Positions 7,944-16,833 are shown, counted from the stretch's first letter. The stretch: 64,000 bases of DNA from an uncultured Clostridia bacterium (GCA_947385955.1 CANDNA010000005.1:1-64000), one strand, 5' to 3'. Notes: generated by a model not told the origin, from the sequence alone. Made by a program: numbers and translations.

Positions 7944-8789
7944 CTACGGATGGGCTTTACGCCCCTCCATACATCCAAACATCATATAGTGCTGCCATAA
8001 AGCCTCCGGATCCACCCCTACTGTCGCAGCAATATCCGGATTATTCTCTGCGTAATATGCCGCATCAAAGGCAGCTTTTTCCGCCTGTATCTGTTCCACA
8101 TTGTCCAGATCCGTCTTTTTTGCATAATACTGCTCTGCATTCGGCTCTACATTGTCATATGCCATTACATGAATGCTATATACAGCAATCGTTCCATCCC
8201 CCGAATAATATACCGGTATGCAATATCCCCGATAACTTTTCGGTACTGTACCCTTCTGCTCCTGACCATACAGATTACTCAGCAGATAGACAGCTTCTTC
8301 GTCCTCTTTCGAGACAATATGCATGCTTCCGAAAATCCCCTGCCCGCTCCCTTCTGTAAAAGTATCATACAGTTTACCATCGTTATCATAAATAGAAATC
8401 AATGTGGGGGCGCCTTCCCCAATCGTTTCTCCCACAGCGCCATCCGCTCTGTTATAAGTTCCATGCCCGGCAGCTATAATGGAGCGTAATTTTTTAATAT
8501 TGTCCATTTCCGGATTAGCAGTCAGTAAATACGCTCCCGGTATATCGGAAACAATCCGGTCTCCCGGAGCAAAATAAGGGCCCACGCCAGTCTGTGGATA
8601 AATTCCGGATAACATCTCCTCTCCTCCCTCAAAATAATAAAACGGTTCTGTCTGCCTTTCCCCCTGATGAACCTTTTCCAAAATCTCACTCAGTGTATAA
8701 GTCTTTGCCATAGCTGTGTTTCCAAGACTTACAAACATCCCCGCAGCAAAAGCCGCCCCCACCAACGCTCTTGTCATTCTCCGCATCAT
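7944..8789 (-). CDS. Secreted protein with C-terminal NPD/EGR-type motif
   Basis: The 281-residue protein has an N-terminal signal peptide (basic MMRRM, hydrophobic core, likely cut after AMA near residue 28). I do not recognise the central part, roughly 30-235. The last ~40 residues match a motif seen in exported clostridial proteins: aromatic YYAENNPDIA, then a Gly-rich HYMMFGCMEGR ending. It is followed after 14 bp by the GH43 gene and has its own consensus promoter. It may bind or process a surface or plant glycan, but only the context suggests this. AGGAGG precedes ATGATG; either codon could start translation. Confidence 0.75.
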   Translation of the reverse strand: MMRRMTRALVGAAFAAGMFVSLGNTAMAKTYTLSEILEKVHQGERQTEPFYYFEGGEEMLSGIYPQTGVGPYFAPGDRIVSDIPGAYLLTANPEMDNIKKLRSIIAAGHGTYNRADGAVGETIGEGAPTLISIYDNDGKLYDTFTEGSGQGIFGSMHIVSKEDEEAVYLLSNLYGQEQKGTVPKSYRGYCIPVYYSGDGTIAVYSIHVMAYDNVEPNAEQYYAKKTDLDNVEQIQAEKAAFDAAYYAENNPDIAATVGVDPEALWQHYMMFGCMEGRKAHP

Positions 8790-8870
8790 TTTTCCTCCTG
8801 TTATTTACACAGTTATATTCATTTTTTACCTGTTCCCAGTTGCCGGAAATCAATCTTTATCGTTAACATC

Positions 8871-8899
8871 AGTATAAATCGTGGTGAAAATAAATTCAA
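8871..8899 (-). promoter_or_regulatory. Promoter of the secreted protein-GH43-LytTR-GHKL unit
   Basis: Minus strand -35 TTGAAT (8894-8899), 17-bp spacer, -10 TATACT (8871-8876). The spacer contains TTTTCACCA, resembling the LytTR half-site found at 4302-4312. The RNA leader would be about 75 nt. Confidence 0.6.
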
Positions 8900-9011
8900 C
8901 AATTCATACCGGCAAAGTTTCATTCCGGATAGTGCCCGGCGTACAGATACTGGCGGCGGAAACCATCAATCTATAACACTTAACAATGAGAAAACTCAAA
9001 ATAATTTATCA

Positions 9012-9040
9012 TTGCAACCTGTTATTGAAAATGTTAAGAT
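9012..9040 (+). promoter_or_regulatory. Likely promoter of the hemerythrin gene
   Basis: TTGCAA (9012-9017), 17 bp, TAAGAT (9035-9040). Each hexamer matches four of six consensus bases. The surrounding 8.9-9.07 kb stretch is AT-rich and shows no gene. Confidence 0.45.
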
Positions 9041-9077
9041 AATTGTAATGAATTCGTAAGAAGAAAGGAAGCATTTT

Positions 9078-9494
9078 ATGAGTACAATGGGTGCTGAATA
9101 CAATACCGGCAATGCTGTTTTTGACAGGCAGCATGAGCAGCTTTTTCTTTTAACCAATCAGGCGCAGACATTATTAAAAGATCAGAATATGTTATACAAA
9201 TTTGATGACTTAAAAAAGATTCTGGAGGGGATCCGTTCCTATACCCTGTCTCATTTCGTTGACGAAGAGGCTTTCATGAAAAATGCCGGGTATGTAAAAC
9301 TGGAAGAACATCTGGCCCTCCATCAGAAGTTTCTGGATGATTTAACCCGGATCGATGAAGAAGCCTCACGGGTTTCTCTGGGTACTCAGGATTCTATTCT
9401 GAAAGAACTGCTGGACTACCTGACAGAATGGCTGCACCGGCATATTTTACTGATTGATAAGGAAATGGTCAAAGAAATAGAAGCAGCGGATTAG
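9078..9494 (+). CDS. Bacteriohemerythrin
   Basis: The 138-residue four-helix protein carries the full set of non-heme di-iron ligands: His19 (DRQH), His59 and Glu63 (HFVDE), His78, His82 (HLALH), His122 and Asp127. Such proteins bind O2 reversibly, and in anaerobes they are thought to carry, sense or scavenge oxygen. It is a stand-alone domain with AGGAAG as ribosome site. It is expressed alone, convergent with the gamma-carbonic anhydrase gene. The stop codon lies inside the short hairpin at 9481-9506. Confidence 0.93.
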   Translation: MSTMGAEYNTGNAVFDRQHEQLFLLTNQAQTLLKDQNMLYKFDDLKKILEGIRSYTLSHFVDEEAFMKNAGYVKLEEHLALHQKFLDDLTRIDEEASRVSLGTQDSILKELLDYLTEWLHRHILLIDKEMVKEIEAAD

Positions 9495-9506
9495 CTGCTT
9501 TTATTT
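9481..9506 (+). terminator. Short intrinsic terminator of the hemerythrin gene
   Basis: A 7-bp stem (AAGCAGC at 9481-9487 with GCTGCTT at 9494-9500), 6-nt loop, then TTATTT. The stem includes the stop codon. It is short, so efficiency is uncertain. Confidence 0.5.
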
Positions 9507-9993
9507 ATGATTCCTTTCCTTCTCTGCTGTATTCTTCTGCATTTTTTCGATTTTGCTCTGCTTCCGCTTCTGTTGTCCTGCGCACCGGTCTGGCAGGATT
9601 TCCCACCAACAGCATATGATCGGGAACGATGGTGTTTTGCGTTACCAGTGCACCGGCCCCGATGATACAGTCTTTTCCAATCTGTGCTCCGTTCAGCACG
9701 ATTGCCCCCATACCGATCAGCGTATTATCCCCGATGGTACAGCCGTGAATCACTGCCCCATGACCAATGGTTACATAGTTTCCGATCTCTACCGGAAATC
9801 CTTCGTCCACATGCACCACACTATTGTCCTGGATATTGGTATATTCTCCAATGCGTATCTGCTCTCTGTCCGCCCTGACAGTGGCATGATACCAGATGCT
9901 GCTGCCCTTTCCAATCTGCACATCACCCAGGCATACAGCTCCTTCTGCAATGAAAACATCTTCCGGTTTCTGCAATTTTTTCCCATCCTTCAT
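9505..9993 (-). CDS. Gamma-carbonic anhydrase-like hexapeptide-repeat protein
   Basis: The 162-residue protein is built of hexapeptide repeats (residues ~15-130) that form a left-handed beta-helix. The three metal-binding histidines of the gamma class appear as HVDEG and GHGAVIHG. It belongs with the YrdA/PaaY group, of which only some members have proven CO2 hydration activity. The C-terminal 30 residues are a charged helix. The gene stands alone between hemerythrin and tRNA-Pro, and context gives no further hint of its role. Confidence 0.88.
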   Translation of the reverse strand: MKDGKKLQKPEDVFIAEGAVCLGDVQIGKGSSIWYHATVRADREQIRIGEYTNIQDNSVVHVDEGFPVEIGNYVTIGHGAVIHGCTIGDNTLIGMGAIVLNGAQIGKDCIIGAGALVTQNTIVPDHMLLVGNPARPVRRTTEAEAEQNRKNAEEYSREGKES

Positions 9994-10020
9994 TTTTTTC
10001 CCTCTTTTTTCATTTTTCTT

Positions 10021-10049
10021 TTGACAATATCCATATTTTATTGTATCAT
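10021..10049 (+). promoter_or_regulatory. Promoter of tRNA-Pro
   Basis: TTGACA (10021-10026), 17 bp, TATCAT (10044-10049), about 43 bp before the tRNA 5' end. It is nearly full consensus. Confidence 0.8.
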
Positions 10050-10091
10050 ATATTTCGGTGGCAGTAATCGTTTATTGCACAGTCACCAAAT

Positions 10092-10165
<74 letters not shown>

Positions 10166-10201
10166 TTTTTTTATGCTCATTTTTAGCCGGCCGGTTTCCT
10201 T

Positions 10202-11302
10202 TTATTCTATTCTGAATTTCAACAATTCCCCAATACGCCGTTCCACTGTTTCATAGACAAAAATGTCCGGCTGTTCGCTCTCCACCAGTTCATCAGAATA
10301 GCTGCTGTAATGCACCATATAGCTTTCATGAAACTGAGCCGCCAGGAAATCATCCATAGCATCCGCAAAAGAATCCCGCAGCATAAACAGTTTTCTCTCA
10401 TCACCGCCTTCGCAGTGGTAAATATATGCTCCCGTCAGATCATGCTGATCCGTTGTCAGGTGGTATCTGTCATAACCGGACAGCACATAATCCGGATCCT
10501 GATTCAGTTGTTCCCTCAGATGAATCATATCAGCCAGATCACAGATGGTGGGAGCGGTTTCCGTGATGGTCAATTCCTCCAATACCGGCATGGAAACGCC
10601 CAGTTCCTTTGTCAGTTCTCCGGTCCCGATATAAGCCCCGATATAATTCCAATGGGTATCCAGACGATAATACAGTTTTTGTGCATTGCCTTCTTTTGCT
10701 GTCAGCAGTGTATCCAGCGGATATACCACACGGATATCCGTATGTTCCTCCAGATATTCCACCAATTGCTGCGTACGGTAAGATACGGCAGGCCTCCCGT
10801 AATACTCCGGCATCATTTCTGTATAGACTCTCTCCTTATTAGGCGCAATAAACAGAACAAACTCAATTCCTCTTTCTGCCAGAGTATCTCTGGTAACGAG
10901 CAGATTTTCTCTGATCTGCTCCAGTTCCTGCCAGGTGAAAAGCCCCATCCCCTTATAAGCCTCAATGGGATTGTCATCTGCAGAGCTGTTGTAAAAAAGC
11001 CAGCCGTCTTTGCCCCGCACCACATTTTCATTGGACGAAGCCTGAAATATATAATATTTCACTGCACTGTTAACCCGGATCAGAAAATCCCTGTATGGCA
11101 GATGATCATTGTAATATGCCTCATACAACGCCGGAAATTCCTCTATCGTCCCGGCAGAAAGAACCGGACGCTGTGCCACTGTCCGGTTTTCATACCCTTC
11201 CTGTACCATCCTGCTTCCTCCCGCCAGCCAGCAAAGCTGCCATCCGCAAAGCATCAGAAAAAACATCCCGATCCACAGTCCTTCTCTTATATGCTTCCTC
11301 AT
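10202..11302 (-). CDS. AlgX/AlgJ-like SGNH-type protein, probable O-acetylation partner
   Basis: The 366-residue protein has one N-terminal membrane segment (about 10-28), so the rest faces outward. The body resembles the AlgX/AlgJ/DHHW group: a LDTHWN motif near residue 215 (Asp-x-His of the catalytic set) and MLRDSFADAM near 312 with the presumed nucleophile Ser. Members transfer acetyl groups to extracellular polysaccharide after an MBOAT protein moves them across the membrane. An MBOAT gene lies immediately upstream with a 12-bp gap, making a two-gene acylation unit. The acceptor polymer is unknown. Confidence 0.82.
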   Translation of the reverse strand: MRKHIREGLWIGMFFLMLCGWQLCWLAGGSRMVQEGYENRTVAQRPVLSAGTIEEFPALYEAYYNDHLPYRDFLIRVNSAVKYYIFQASSNENVVRGKDGWLFYNSSADDNPIEAYKGMGLFTWQELEQIRENLLVTRDTLAERGIEFVLFIAPNKERVYTEMMPEYYGRPAVSYRTQQLVEYLEEHTDIRVVYPLDTLLTAKEGNAQKLYYRLDTHWNYIGAYIGTGELTKELGVSMPVLEELTITETAPTICDLADMIHLREQLNQDPDYVLSGYDRYHLTTDQHDLTGAYIYHCEGGDERKLFMLRDSFADAMDDFLAAQFHESYMVHYSSYSDELVESEQPDIFVYETVERRIGELLKFRIE

Positions 11303-11314
11303 CTCTGTCTCCCT

Positions 11315-12712
11315 TTAAAATCTGAAATAAATAAACGGGTTATAGGTATTGCCCGCCAATGCGGAAATACAAAGAAACAACAGTGCCATACAATATACCA
11401 TCTCCGGAAGCGAGCCGGCCCATTTCTCATGCCATCCTTTTTTCGCCAGATACTTCTGTAGGATTCCCATCCCTGATACAGCACACAGAAGTATAAAGAT
11501 TGTATGAAGATTTACAAACTCCCAGACAGAGTAATGCGATACCTGATACTGCCAGGGCAGTAAAATCCGCTTTCCAAATTCCAGGATTCCCCGCATACTC
11601 TCAATCCGGAACAAAATCCATCCGAAATGCACGGCAAGAAATGTATAGCAAAATGCCATGACTTTGTGCCGCTTCAGGAATCTTTCCCATCCCAGCCGTT
11701 CCACTATGGAAAATACGCCATGATACAGACCCCAGAATATAAAATTGTAGCTGGCGCCATGCCAGAAACCTGTCAGCAAAAAAACCAGCCCAAGATTTAC
11801 ATATGTTCTGCATGTTCCCTTTCTGTTTCCTCCTAACGGTATATATACATATTCCCGAAACCAGGTACTCAATGAAATATGCCACCTGCGCCAGAACTCA
11901 CGGACAGACAGGGACAGATACGGATACCTGAAATTTTCATGAAATTCAAATCCAAACATTCTGCCCAGCCCTATGGCCATATCCGAATAGCCGGAAAAAT
12001 CATAATAGATCTGAAAGGTATACAGAAAAGCTGCCGTCCAAGCCAATGCACCACTAAGTTCCCCTGCATGTAATGCAAAAATACGGTCTGCGCTCTGTGC
12101 CAGTACATTGGAAATCAACACTTTTTTCGCCAATCCATAAATAAAGCGGCGAATCCCCGATACCAGCTTTTCTCTGCTCTGAGTCCGTTCTGCAATCTGC
12201 TCGTTCACATCCTTATATTTGACAATGGGGCCTGCAATCAACTGGGGAAAAAATGAAATATACAGCGCCAGAGAAAGCAGATTATGCTGCACTTCACATT
12301 CGCCCCGATACACATCAATTACATAAGACAGTGCCTGAAAGGTAAAAAAAGAAATTCCGATGGGAAGCGCAATCTGAGGCAGTGTCAGCCCTTCGCCCGG
12401 CATCAGATGATTCAGGGTGCGGACAAACAATCCCAGATACTTAAAATATCCAAGCAAAACCAGATTCAATACAATATCTGTCCACAGAATGCCTTTTCGG
12501 GCAGTGGGAAACCGTTCCAACAGCATGCCGCAGCTCCAGTTCAGAAAAATGGAAAACAGCATCAAAAGGACATATCCTGGCTCTCCCCAGGCATAAAAAA
12601 ACAGACTGGCAAGCAAAAGAAACACATTTTGCCCTCTGGTCCCCAGCACCCTGCTGACAAGAAATACCACCGGCAAAAACAGCCATAAAAAAATCATGGA
12701 ACTGAACAGCAT
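11315..12712 (-). CDS. MBOAT-family membrane O-acyltransferase (AlgI/DltB-like)
   Basis: At 465 residues with about ten to twelve hydrophobic segments it matches AlgI and related O-acyltransferases. The family's histidine motifs are present: REFWRRWHISLS near residue 270 and FWHGASYNFIFWG near 318, the latter containing the invariant His. It likely passes acetyl groups to the AlgX/J-like protein encoded next. GAGGAGG precedes the ATG. A terminator and a short hairpin repeat separate it from the glycosyltransferase gene upstream, so the pair is probably transcribed on its own. Confidence 0.9.
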   Translation of the reverse strand: MLFSSMIFLWLFLPVVFLVSRVLGTRGQNVFLLLASLFFYAWGEPGYVLLMLFSIFLNWSCGMLLERFPTARKGILWTDIVLNLVLLGYFKYLGLFVRTLNHLMPGEGLTLPQIALPIGISFFTFQALSYVIDVYRGECEVQHNLLSLALYISFFPQLIAGPIVKYKDVNEQIAERTQSREKLVSGIRRFIYGLAKKVLISNVLAQSADRIFALHAGELSGALAWTAAFLYTFQIYYDFSGYSDMAIGLGRMFGFEFHENFRYPYLSLSVREFWRRWHISLSTWFREYVYIPLGGNRKGTCRTYVNLGLVFLLTGFWHGASYNFIFWGLYHGVFSIVERLGWERFLKRHKVMAFCYTFLAVHFGWILFRIESMRGILEFGKRILLPWQYQVSHYSVWEFVNLHTIFILLCAVSGMGILQKYLAKKGWHEKWAGSLPEMVYCMALLFLCISALAGNTYNPFIYFRF

Positions 12713-12789
12713 ATATGCCTCCTCATTTCAAATCTTTCTTATCAGCTTAGTATAGCACATCTCTTTTTTCCTGAAAACCATTGCCGTAA

Positions 12790-12824
12790 ACAATAGAAAG
12801 CATGTTGTGCAAACTTTCTATTGT
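12790..12824. repeat. Short hairpin repeat, copy 1
   Basis: Perfect 11-bp inverted repeat ACAATAGAAAG (12790-12800) and CTTTCTATTGT (12814-12824) around a 13-nt loop. Related copies occur at 36835-36869 and 54437-54471. It sits between the terminator of the glycosyltransferase gene and the MBOAT gene. Confidence 0.7.
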
Positions 12825-12826
12825 CA

Positions 12827-12877
12827 CAAAAAACGGCTTCCACCAGGTCGATTACCGTTATCGATCTGGCGGAAGCC
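12827..12877 (-). terminator. Intrinsic terminator after the glycosyltransferase gene
   Basis: On the minus strand a long stem (GGCTTCC.../...GGAAGCC, with one mismatch, ~17 bp, positions 12835-12877) is followed by GTTTTTTG. It begins 8 bp after the stop codon. Confidence 0.85.
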
Positions 12878-12885
12878 ATATTATT

Positions 12886-15081
12886 TCAGGAAAATCTCAG
12901 TGTAATTTCTTTTTCCAGTTCTGTGATCTCCGGATCATCCGGAATAAATGTTTTCAACTGCTGCAATACCTGAAATGCTTCCGGTGCCATCCCCTGAGCC
13001 AGCAGGGAGCGAATCTTTCCCTTGATCTGTTCTGCCAGCATCCGCATCTCCGGGGATATCTGTGCCGCCCGCTCTGCTTCCAGCTTCGCTTTTTCCGCTT
13101 CTGCAAAAAGAGCCGCATAGGCTTTGACCGCATTGTCAAAATCTTTAAACACGCCTACCGCATGTTTCAGACAGTCGCCAATCTGCTGTCTGTCTCCTGT
13201 TTTCTGCGCTTCCAGAAGCTGATGAAACTTAACCGCTGCACGGCAGGGCGCAGGAAGCAGTTCCATCTCTCCGGAAAAAGCATTGTCCTTAAAATATCTC
13301 TGATAGAACAGCAGACATTTATCGGAAAAGTCCCTCAGACACTCCTGCAGCGCTCCAAAATCCGTTTTGCTGTAACCATATACAATCTTCACTTCTGCTG
13401 TTTTCATGAAGAAATACTGATATCTGGCCGTCAGTCTTTCATTTTCTGTTTCTTTGTCGATACTGCGTTCTACAATAGCCGCCCGCTCCAATACTTTCTC
13501 ATAAGAGGTATTGGAAAAGAAAGAATCAATTCCCAGCTTCCACTGATCAAATGGAATCTCCGCAAACCGGGCGCCCAGATCCAGATTATATTTTTCTGCA
13601 ATGGCAAATATTTTGTCATCCAATTGAAAAATATCCGCCACATAGTGGAACAGTTTTTGATAACAGCTATCCAGATCCTCCACTTCTCCAATGTGGTCAC
13701 TGTATAAGATACGCAGATACCAGATATAGTGATTCTCAGATTCTAACTGAGAAATGATCTTTGCCAGATGCCAGAACTGCTCTTCCGCTTCCGGGGATAC
13801 AACAGCTTTCTTCTCAATTTCATCTACTTTATCCCAAAATTCGTTCAGTCCCTTCCAATTGATCATTGTCTGGGCGCCCTTTACAAATGCCTCGTCATAG
13901 GGAAGTTTTGACATAAATTCCACAACATCTTTGATAAAGCCTTTGTTCAGCATCAGTACGCCATCCCAGGCAAAATCCCAGAAATGCTTTTTAAAAGCTC
14001 CGGTTTCTCCCAGATAAAAATCAGAAAGAATATAATAGCACAGGGTACTGTACAGTCCTGCAGGTTCCAGGGCATTCAAAACAAAGAAGGCTTCCTGTTC
14101 CACCCGTTCCTTTTCATCATCTTTCAGAATTTCATAAAACTCCAGATACTTCTCACAGCATTCTCTTGCTTCCTCATATTTCTTCTGCCTGTAATAAGCC
14201 TCTGCCCCCAGATTGTACAGGCGCATCTGGCACATCTGGGTATTCCGTTTGTCTTTCAGGCCATACCTGATATCCTCTTCCGCCTGCTCATAATAAGCCG
14301 ACAAAAGCTCTGCTTCTACCAGTCCGCAATAAAAAGACCCTCTGTCCCGGTTGGTAATCTTATCATTAAAATTCCGGAAATGCCGTATCCCGTCCCGGCA
14401 CAGCTCCTGCATCTGCTGGAACTCTTCAGCCGCCCGATACTCCTGCAGCAGATGGATCCACCAGCGGATCACATTCGGCTCCTTTTTCATCACCTTCTGC
14501 AAAAGTACCGTATTCCGTTTGATATGCTGCCGTTCTTCCTCTTTGGTGGCATAAATATATCCAAAATGCTCCACCATAGAGTGAAGCAGCTTACAGGGAT
14601 CCTGAATCGGAAAAAAGTACTCATGAATCACGCCGATAAAACGAACTCCCGGACGCAGATGAACCAGACGGGATACCCAGGCATCGGTATAAATCTGCCT
14701 GTTGTAATTCATATAATTACGCTGGACATAGCAGGCATAGCAATAGTTTTTATAATCTCCGGACAGGAAAAAATCCTCGATTTCTTTTGTATCGAGAAAC
14801 CATTCATCATCATCCAGATACATAAACCATTCCCCTTTGGCCTGCTGCATTCCTGCATTCCTGGCTTTGGAGAAATCATCACACCAGGTAAACGGAATGA
14901 TCTGATCCGTATATACCTGCATCATTGCCCTGGTTTCCTCATCGCATCCGGTATCCACAATAATCAGCTCACTGTCCACCTTCTCCATCAGCGGCATAAT
15001 AGAATCCAGACATTTCCGAAGGGTTTTCTGTCTCCCGCAGGACAGCAGTGATATAGTGAGTAACGGCTTTTTCTTATTCAT
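12886..15081 (-). CDS. Family 2 glycosyltransferase with a long helical-repeat C-terminal part
   Basis: Residues 1 to about 230 form a GT-A fold: an N-terminal strand LLTISLLSCGR, a DTGCDE loop and the metal-binding triple Asp in LDDDEW (90-92). The remaining ~500 residues are rich in helices with many aromatic and acidic positions, similar to TPR arrays that hold protein acceptors. The gene is directly downstream of flagellin, separated by a possible structured RNA and a terminator. This suggests it glycosylates flagellin, a known arrangement in clostridia, but the acceptor is inferred only from position. Ribosome site AGGGAGGG. Confidence 0.85.
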   Translation of the reverse strand: MNKKKPLLTISLLSCGRQKTLRKCLDSIMPLMEKVDSELIIVDTGCDEETRAMMQVYTDQIIPFTWCDDFSKARNAGMQQAKGEWFMYLDDDEWFLDTKEIEDFFLSGDYKNYCYACYVQRNYMNYNRQIYTDAWVSRLVHLRPGVRFIGVIHEYFFPIQDPCKLLHSMVEHFGYIYATKEEERQHIKRNTVLLQKVMKKEPNVIRWWIHLLQEYRAAEEFQQMQELCRDGIRHFRNFNDKITNRDRGSFYCGLVEAELLSAYYEQAEEDIRYGLKDKRNTQMCQMRLYNLGAEAYYRQKKYEEARECCEKYLEFYEILKDDEKERVEQEAFFVLNALEPAGLYSTLCYYILSDFYLGETGAFKKHFWDFAWDGVLMLNKGFIKDVVEFMSKLPYDEAFVKGAQTMINWKGLNEFWDKVDEIEKKAVVSPEAEEQFWHLAKIISQLESENHYIWYLRILYSDHIGEVEDLDSCYQKLFHYVADIFQLDDKIFAIAEKYNLDLGARFAEIPFDQWKLGIDSFFSNTSYEKVLERAAIVERSIDKETENERLTARYQYFFMKTAEVKIVYGYSKTDFGALQECLRDFSDKCLLFYQRYFKDNAFSGEMELLPAPCRAAVKFHQLLEAQKTGDRQQIGDCLKHAVGVFKDFDNAVKAYAALFAEAEKAKLEAERAAQISPEMRMLAEQIKGKIRSLLAQGMAPEAFQVLQQLKTFIPDDPEITELEKEITLRFS

Positions 15082-15110
15082 GGGTTCCCTCCCTTTCTGT
15101 ACTCTTCGAT

Positions 15111-15140
15111 AAAAAGAAAGGGCGGTTTTGAAGCCGCCCC
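15111..15140 (-). terminator. Intrinsic terminator between flagellin and glycosyltransferase
   Basis: Minus-strand stem GGGGCGGC/CCGCCC with loop TTCAAAA (about 15120-15140), followed by TTTCTTTTTATC. It stands about 30 bp before the glycosyltransferase start and directly after the structured segment at 15152-15229. Confidence 0.85.
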
Positions 15141-15151
15141 TTCCTGTATGG

Positions 15152-15229
15152 CGGGTAATCCATGCGGATTCCCTTTTGAAACGTACCGGCTGCCCGGCCG
15201 TTTTCCAAGTCTTATATCTGAGCTACCCG
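15152..15229 (-). ncRNA. Candidate structured RNA after the flagellin stop codon
   Basis: On the minus strand the 78-nt segment closes with CGGGTA (15224-15229) pairing TACCCG (15152-15157). It encloses one hairpin in which AAACG + CCGG pair with CCGG + CGTTT around loop GCAG (about 15181-15203), and a second hairpin AATCC-GCAT-GGATT (15157-15170). Together they make a three-way junction, immediately followed by the terminator at 15111-15140. The layout is either a structured 3' UTR or an aptamer-plus-terminator ahead of the glycosyltransferase. It does not match the c-di-GMP or other riboswitch consensus I know. Confidence 0.45.
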
Positions 15230-15234
15230 TCAGA

Positions 15235-16833
15235 TTACTGCAGTAAGGACAGTACGCCCTGGTTGGACTGGTTAGCCTGTGCAAGCATAGACTGACCTGC
15301 CTGTGCAAGAATCTGGTTCTTGGAGTACTCAACCATCTGAGATGCCATATCTGTATCACGGATCTGGCTTTCAGCAGCTGTGGTGTTCTCAACAACGTTA
15401 TCCAGGTTGTTGATGGTGTGCTCTAATCTGTTCTGAACAGCACCAAGTGCGGAACGCTGAGAGGATACTTTGGTGATAGCAGCCTTGATGGTCTCAATTG
15501 CATTTCTTGCATTGGTATCATCAGTACCGTCTACACGAAGTCCTACTACGCCCAATCCCTTAGCTGTCATAGCATCCAGGTTCATGGTGATCTGGTTGTT
15601 GCTTGTTGCGTCAGCACCTACATGAAGTCTTACCTGAAGTGTACCGGTTACATCCTGGTTAGCCTTAACCTGGCTTGCCATCTTGGTGATGTTGATCTTG
15701 TTGCCCGTTGCATCATATACATAAGGAGCATTCGGTGTTGCAGCTACAGTTACACTGCCGTTCACCACTTCAGCCGTGAAGTACTTATTCAACGAATTGG
15801 AAGAAAGTTTGTTGCCGTCTACGTCATAGAATGCATACTGCTCGCCTTCTGTGTAAGCTGCCTGAGCCTTGCTTGCCATAACGTTTGCAGAGTAGATACC
15901 GTCAACACGTGACATAACGCCTGTGCTTACAGTACCATCGCTATTAATCTTGCCAGCGCCTGCTGTTACACCTGCTGCAGCAATACCCATTGCAGTAACG
16001 GTTGCGATTGTCTGACCGCTCTTATCCTTGATGTAGAACTTCATAGATCCGGTCTGATCAGGTGCATCCGCCTTAGTGGTAGCTGTGATTGTATATTTGT
16101 CAGCTACAGCACCGTTCAGGGAAATGCTGTATTTTGCTTCCTGCTTGCCTACGGACTGAGAATCGGTATTGTCTGTCGTCAACTCTACGGTGATGTTCAG
16201 ACCCTGATTCTTCAGAGAGTTTGCGATTTCATTCTGTGCTGCAGAATTTGCTTTGGAGCTGAAGCTGATCTGTGCAGAAAGTCCGGTTGCTTCGTCAACG
16301 TTCAGAACGCCTGTAACGCCTGCTGCATTCTTAATGTTTGCAGCCTGTGCGGGCTGAACTGTGGAACCAGCCGTAACAGTAGCATAGCTGTAGGAATATC
16401 CCTTAACAGCAGTTCTGTCACCTTTGAGCAGGTATGTTTCATTGAACTTGGTTGTCTCAGCAACACGATCAATTTCAGTTACCAACTGATCAATTTCAGC
16501 CTGGATCGCTTCACGGTCGGAAACGGAGTTTGTGCCGTTTGCTGATTTAACTGCCAGTTCGTTCATTCTCTGAAGCATATCGTGCACTTCGGTAAGTGCA
16601 CCTTCTGCTGTCTGCACTGCAGAGATACCATCCTGTGCGTTTGCAGATGCCTGTGTAAGACCTCTGATCTGTTTTCTCATTTTTTCGGAAATTGCCAGAC
16701 CTGCTGCATCATCAGCTGCACGGTTGATCTTATATCCGGATGATAATTTCTCTGTAGCCTTTGCCTGCTGGCTTGTGGTAACGCCTAACATTCTGTTAGA
16801 GTTCATCGCTGTTAGATTGTGTTGTACTACCAT
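15235..16833 (-). CDS. fliC: Flagellin
   Basis: The 532-residue protein has the conserved flagellin ends: N-terminal D0/D1 (MVVQHNLTAMNSN, SSGYKINRAADDAAGLAISE, about 1-140) and C-terminal D1/D0 ending ANQSNQGVLSLLQ. The middle (about 145-440) is a variable surface domain rich in Ala, Thr and Ser. It polymerises into the flagellar filament after export through the flagellar type III apparatus, which has no genes in this window. Transcription should come from the sigma-28 promoter at 17015-17041, through a leader of roughly 175 nt. AAGGAGG precedes the ATG. Confidence 0.97.
   Translation of the reverse strand: MVVQHNLTAMNSNRMLGVTTSQQAKATEKLSSGYKINRAADDAAGLAISEKMRKQIRGLTQASANAQDGISAVQTAEGALTEVHDMLQRMNELAVKSANGTNSVSDREAIQAEIDQLVTEIDRVAETTKFNETYLLKGDRTAVKGYSYSYATVTAGSTVQPAQAANIKNAAGVTGVLNVDEATGLSAQISFSSKANSAAQNEIANSLKNQGLNITVELTTDNTDSQSVGKQEAKYSISLNGAVADKYTITATTKADAPDQTGSMKFYIKDKSGQTIATVTAMGIAAAGVTAGAGKINSDGTVSTGVMSRVDGIYSANVMASKAQAAYTEGEQYAFYDVDGNKLSSNSLNKYFTAEVVNGSVTVAATPNAPYVYDATGNKINITKMASQVKANQDVTGTLQVRLHVGADATSNNQITMNLDAMTAKGLGVVGLRVDGTDDTNARNAIETIKAAITKVSSQRSALGAVQNRLEHTINNLDNVVENTTAAESQIRDTDMASQMVEYSKNQILAQAGQSMLAQANQSNQGVLSLLQ

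Noticed and set aside
10310-11461. A 383-codon open frame on the plus strand opposite the acylation genes
   Set aside because: It lies antisense to two well-supported genes, has Cys/His/Ile-rich composition typical of reverse frames, and no ribosome site.
15152-15229. Cyclic-di-GMP riboswitch
   Set aside because: The conserved core elements of class I and II aptamers are absent, although the position by a motility gene made it worth testing.
15078-15395. Frame running from the flagellin end through the spacer into the glycosyltransferase start
   Set aside because: It overlaps the flagellin coding end in another frame and crosses a terminator; the region is better explained as structured RNA.
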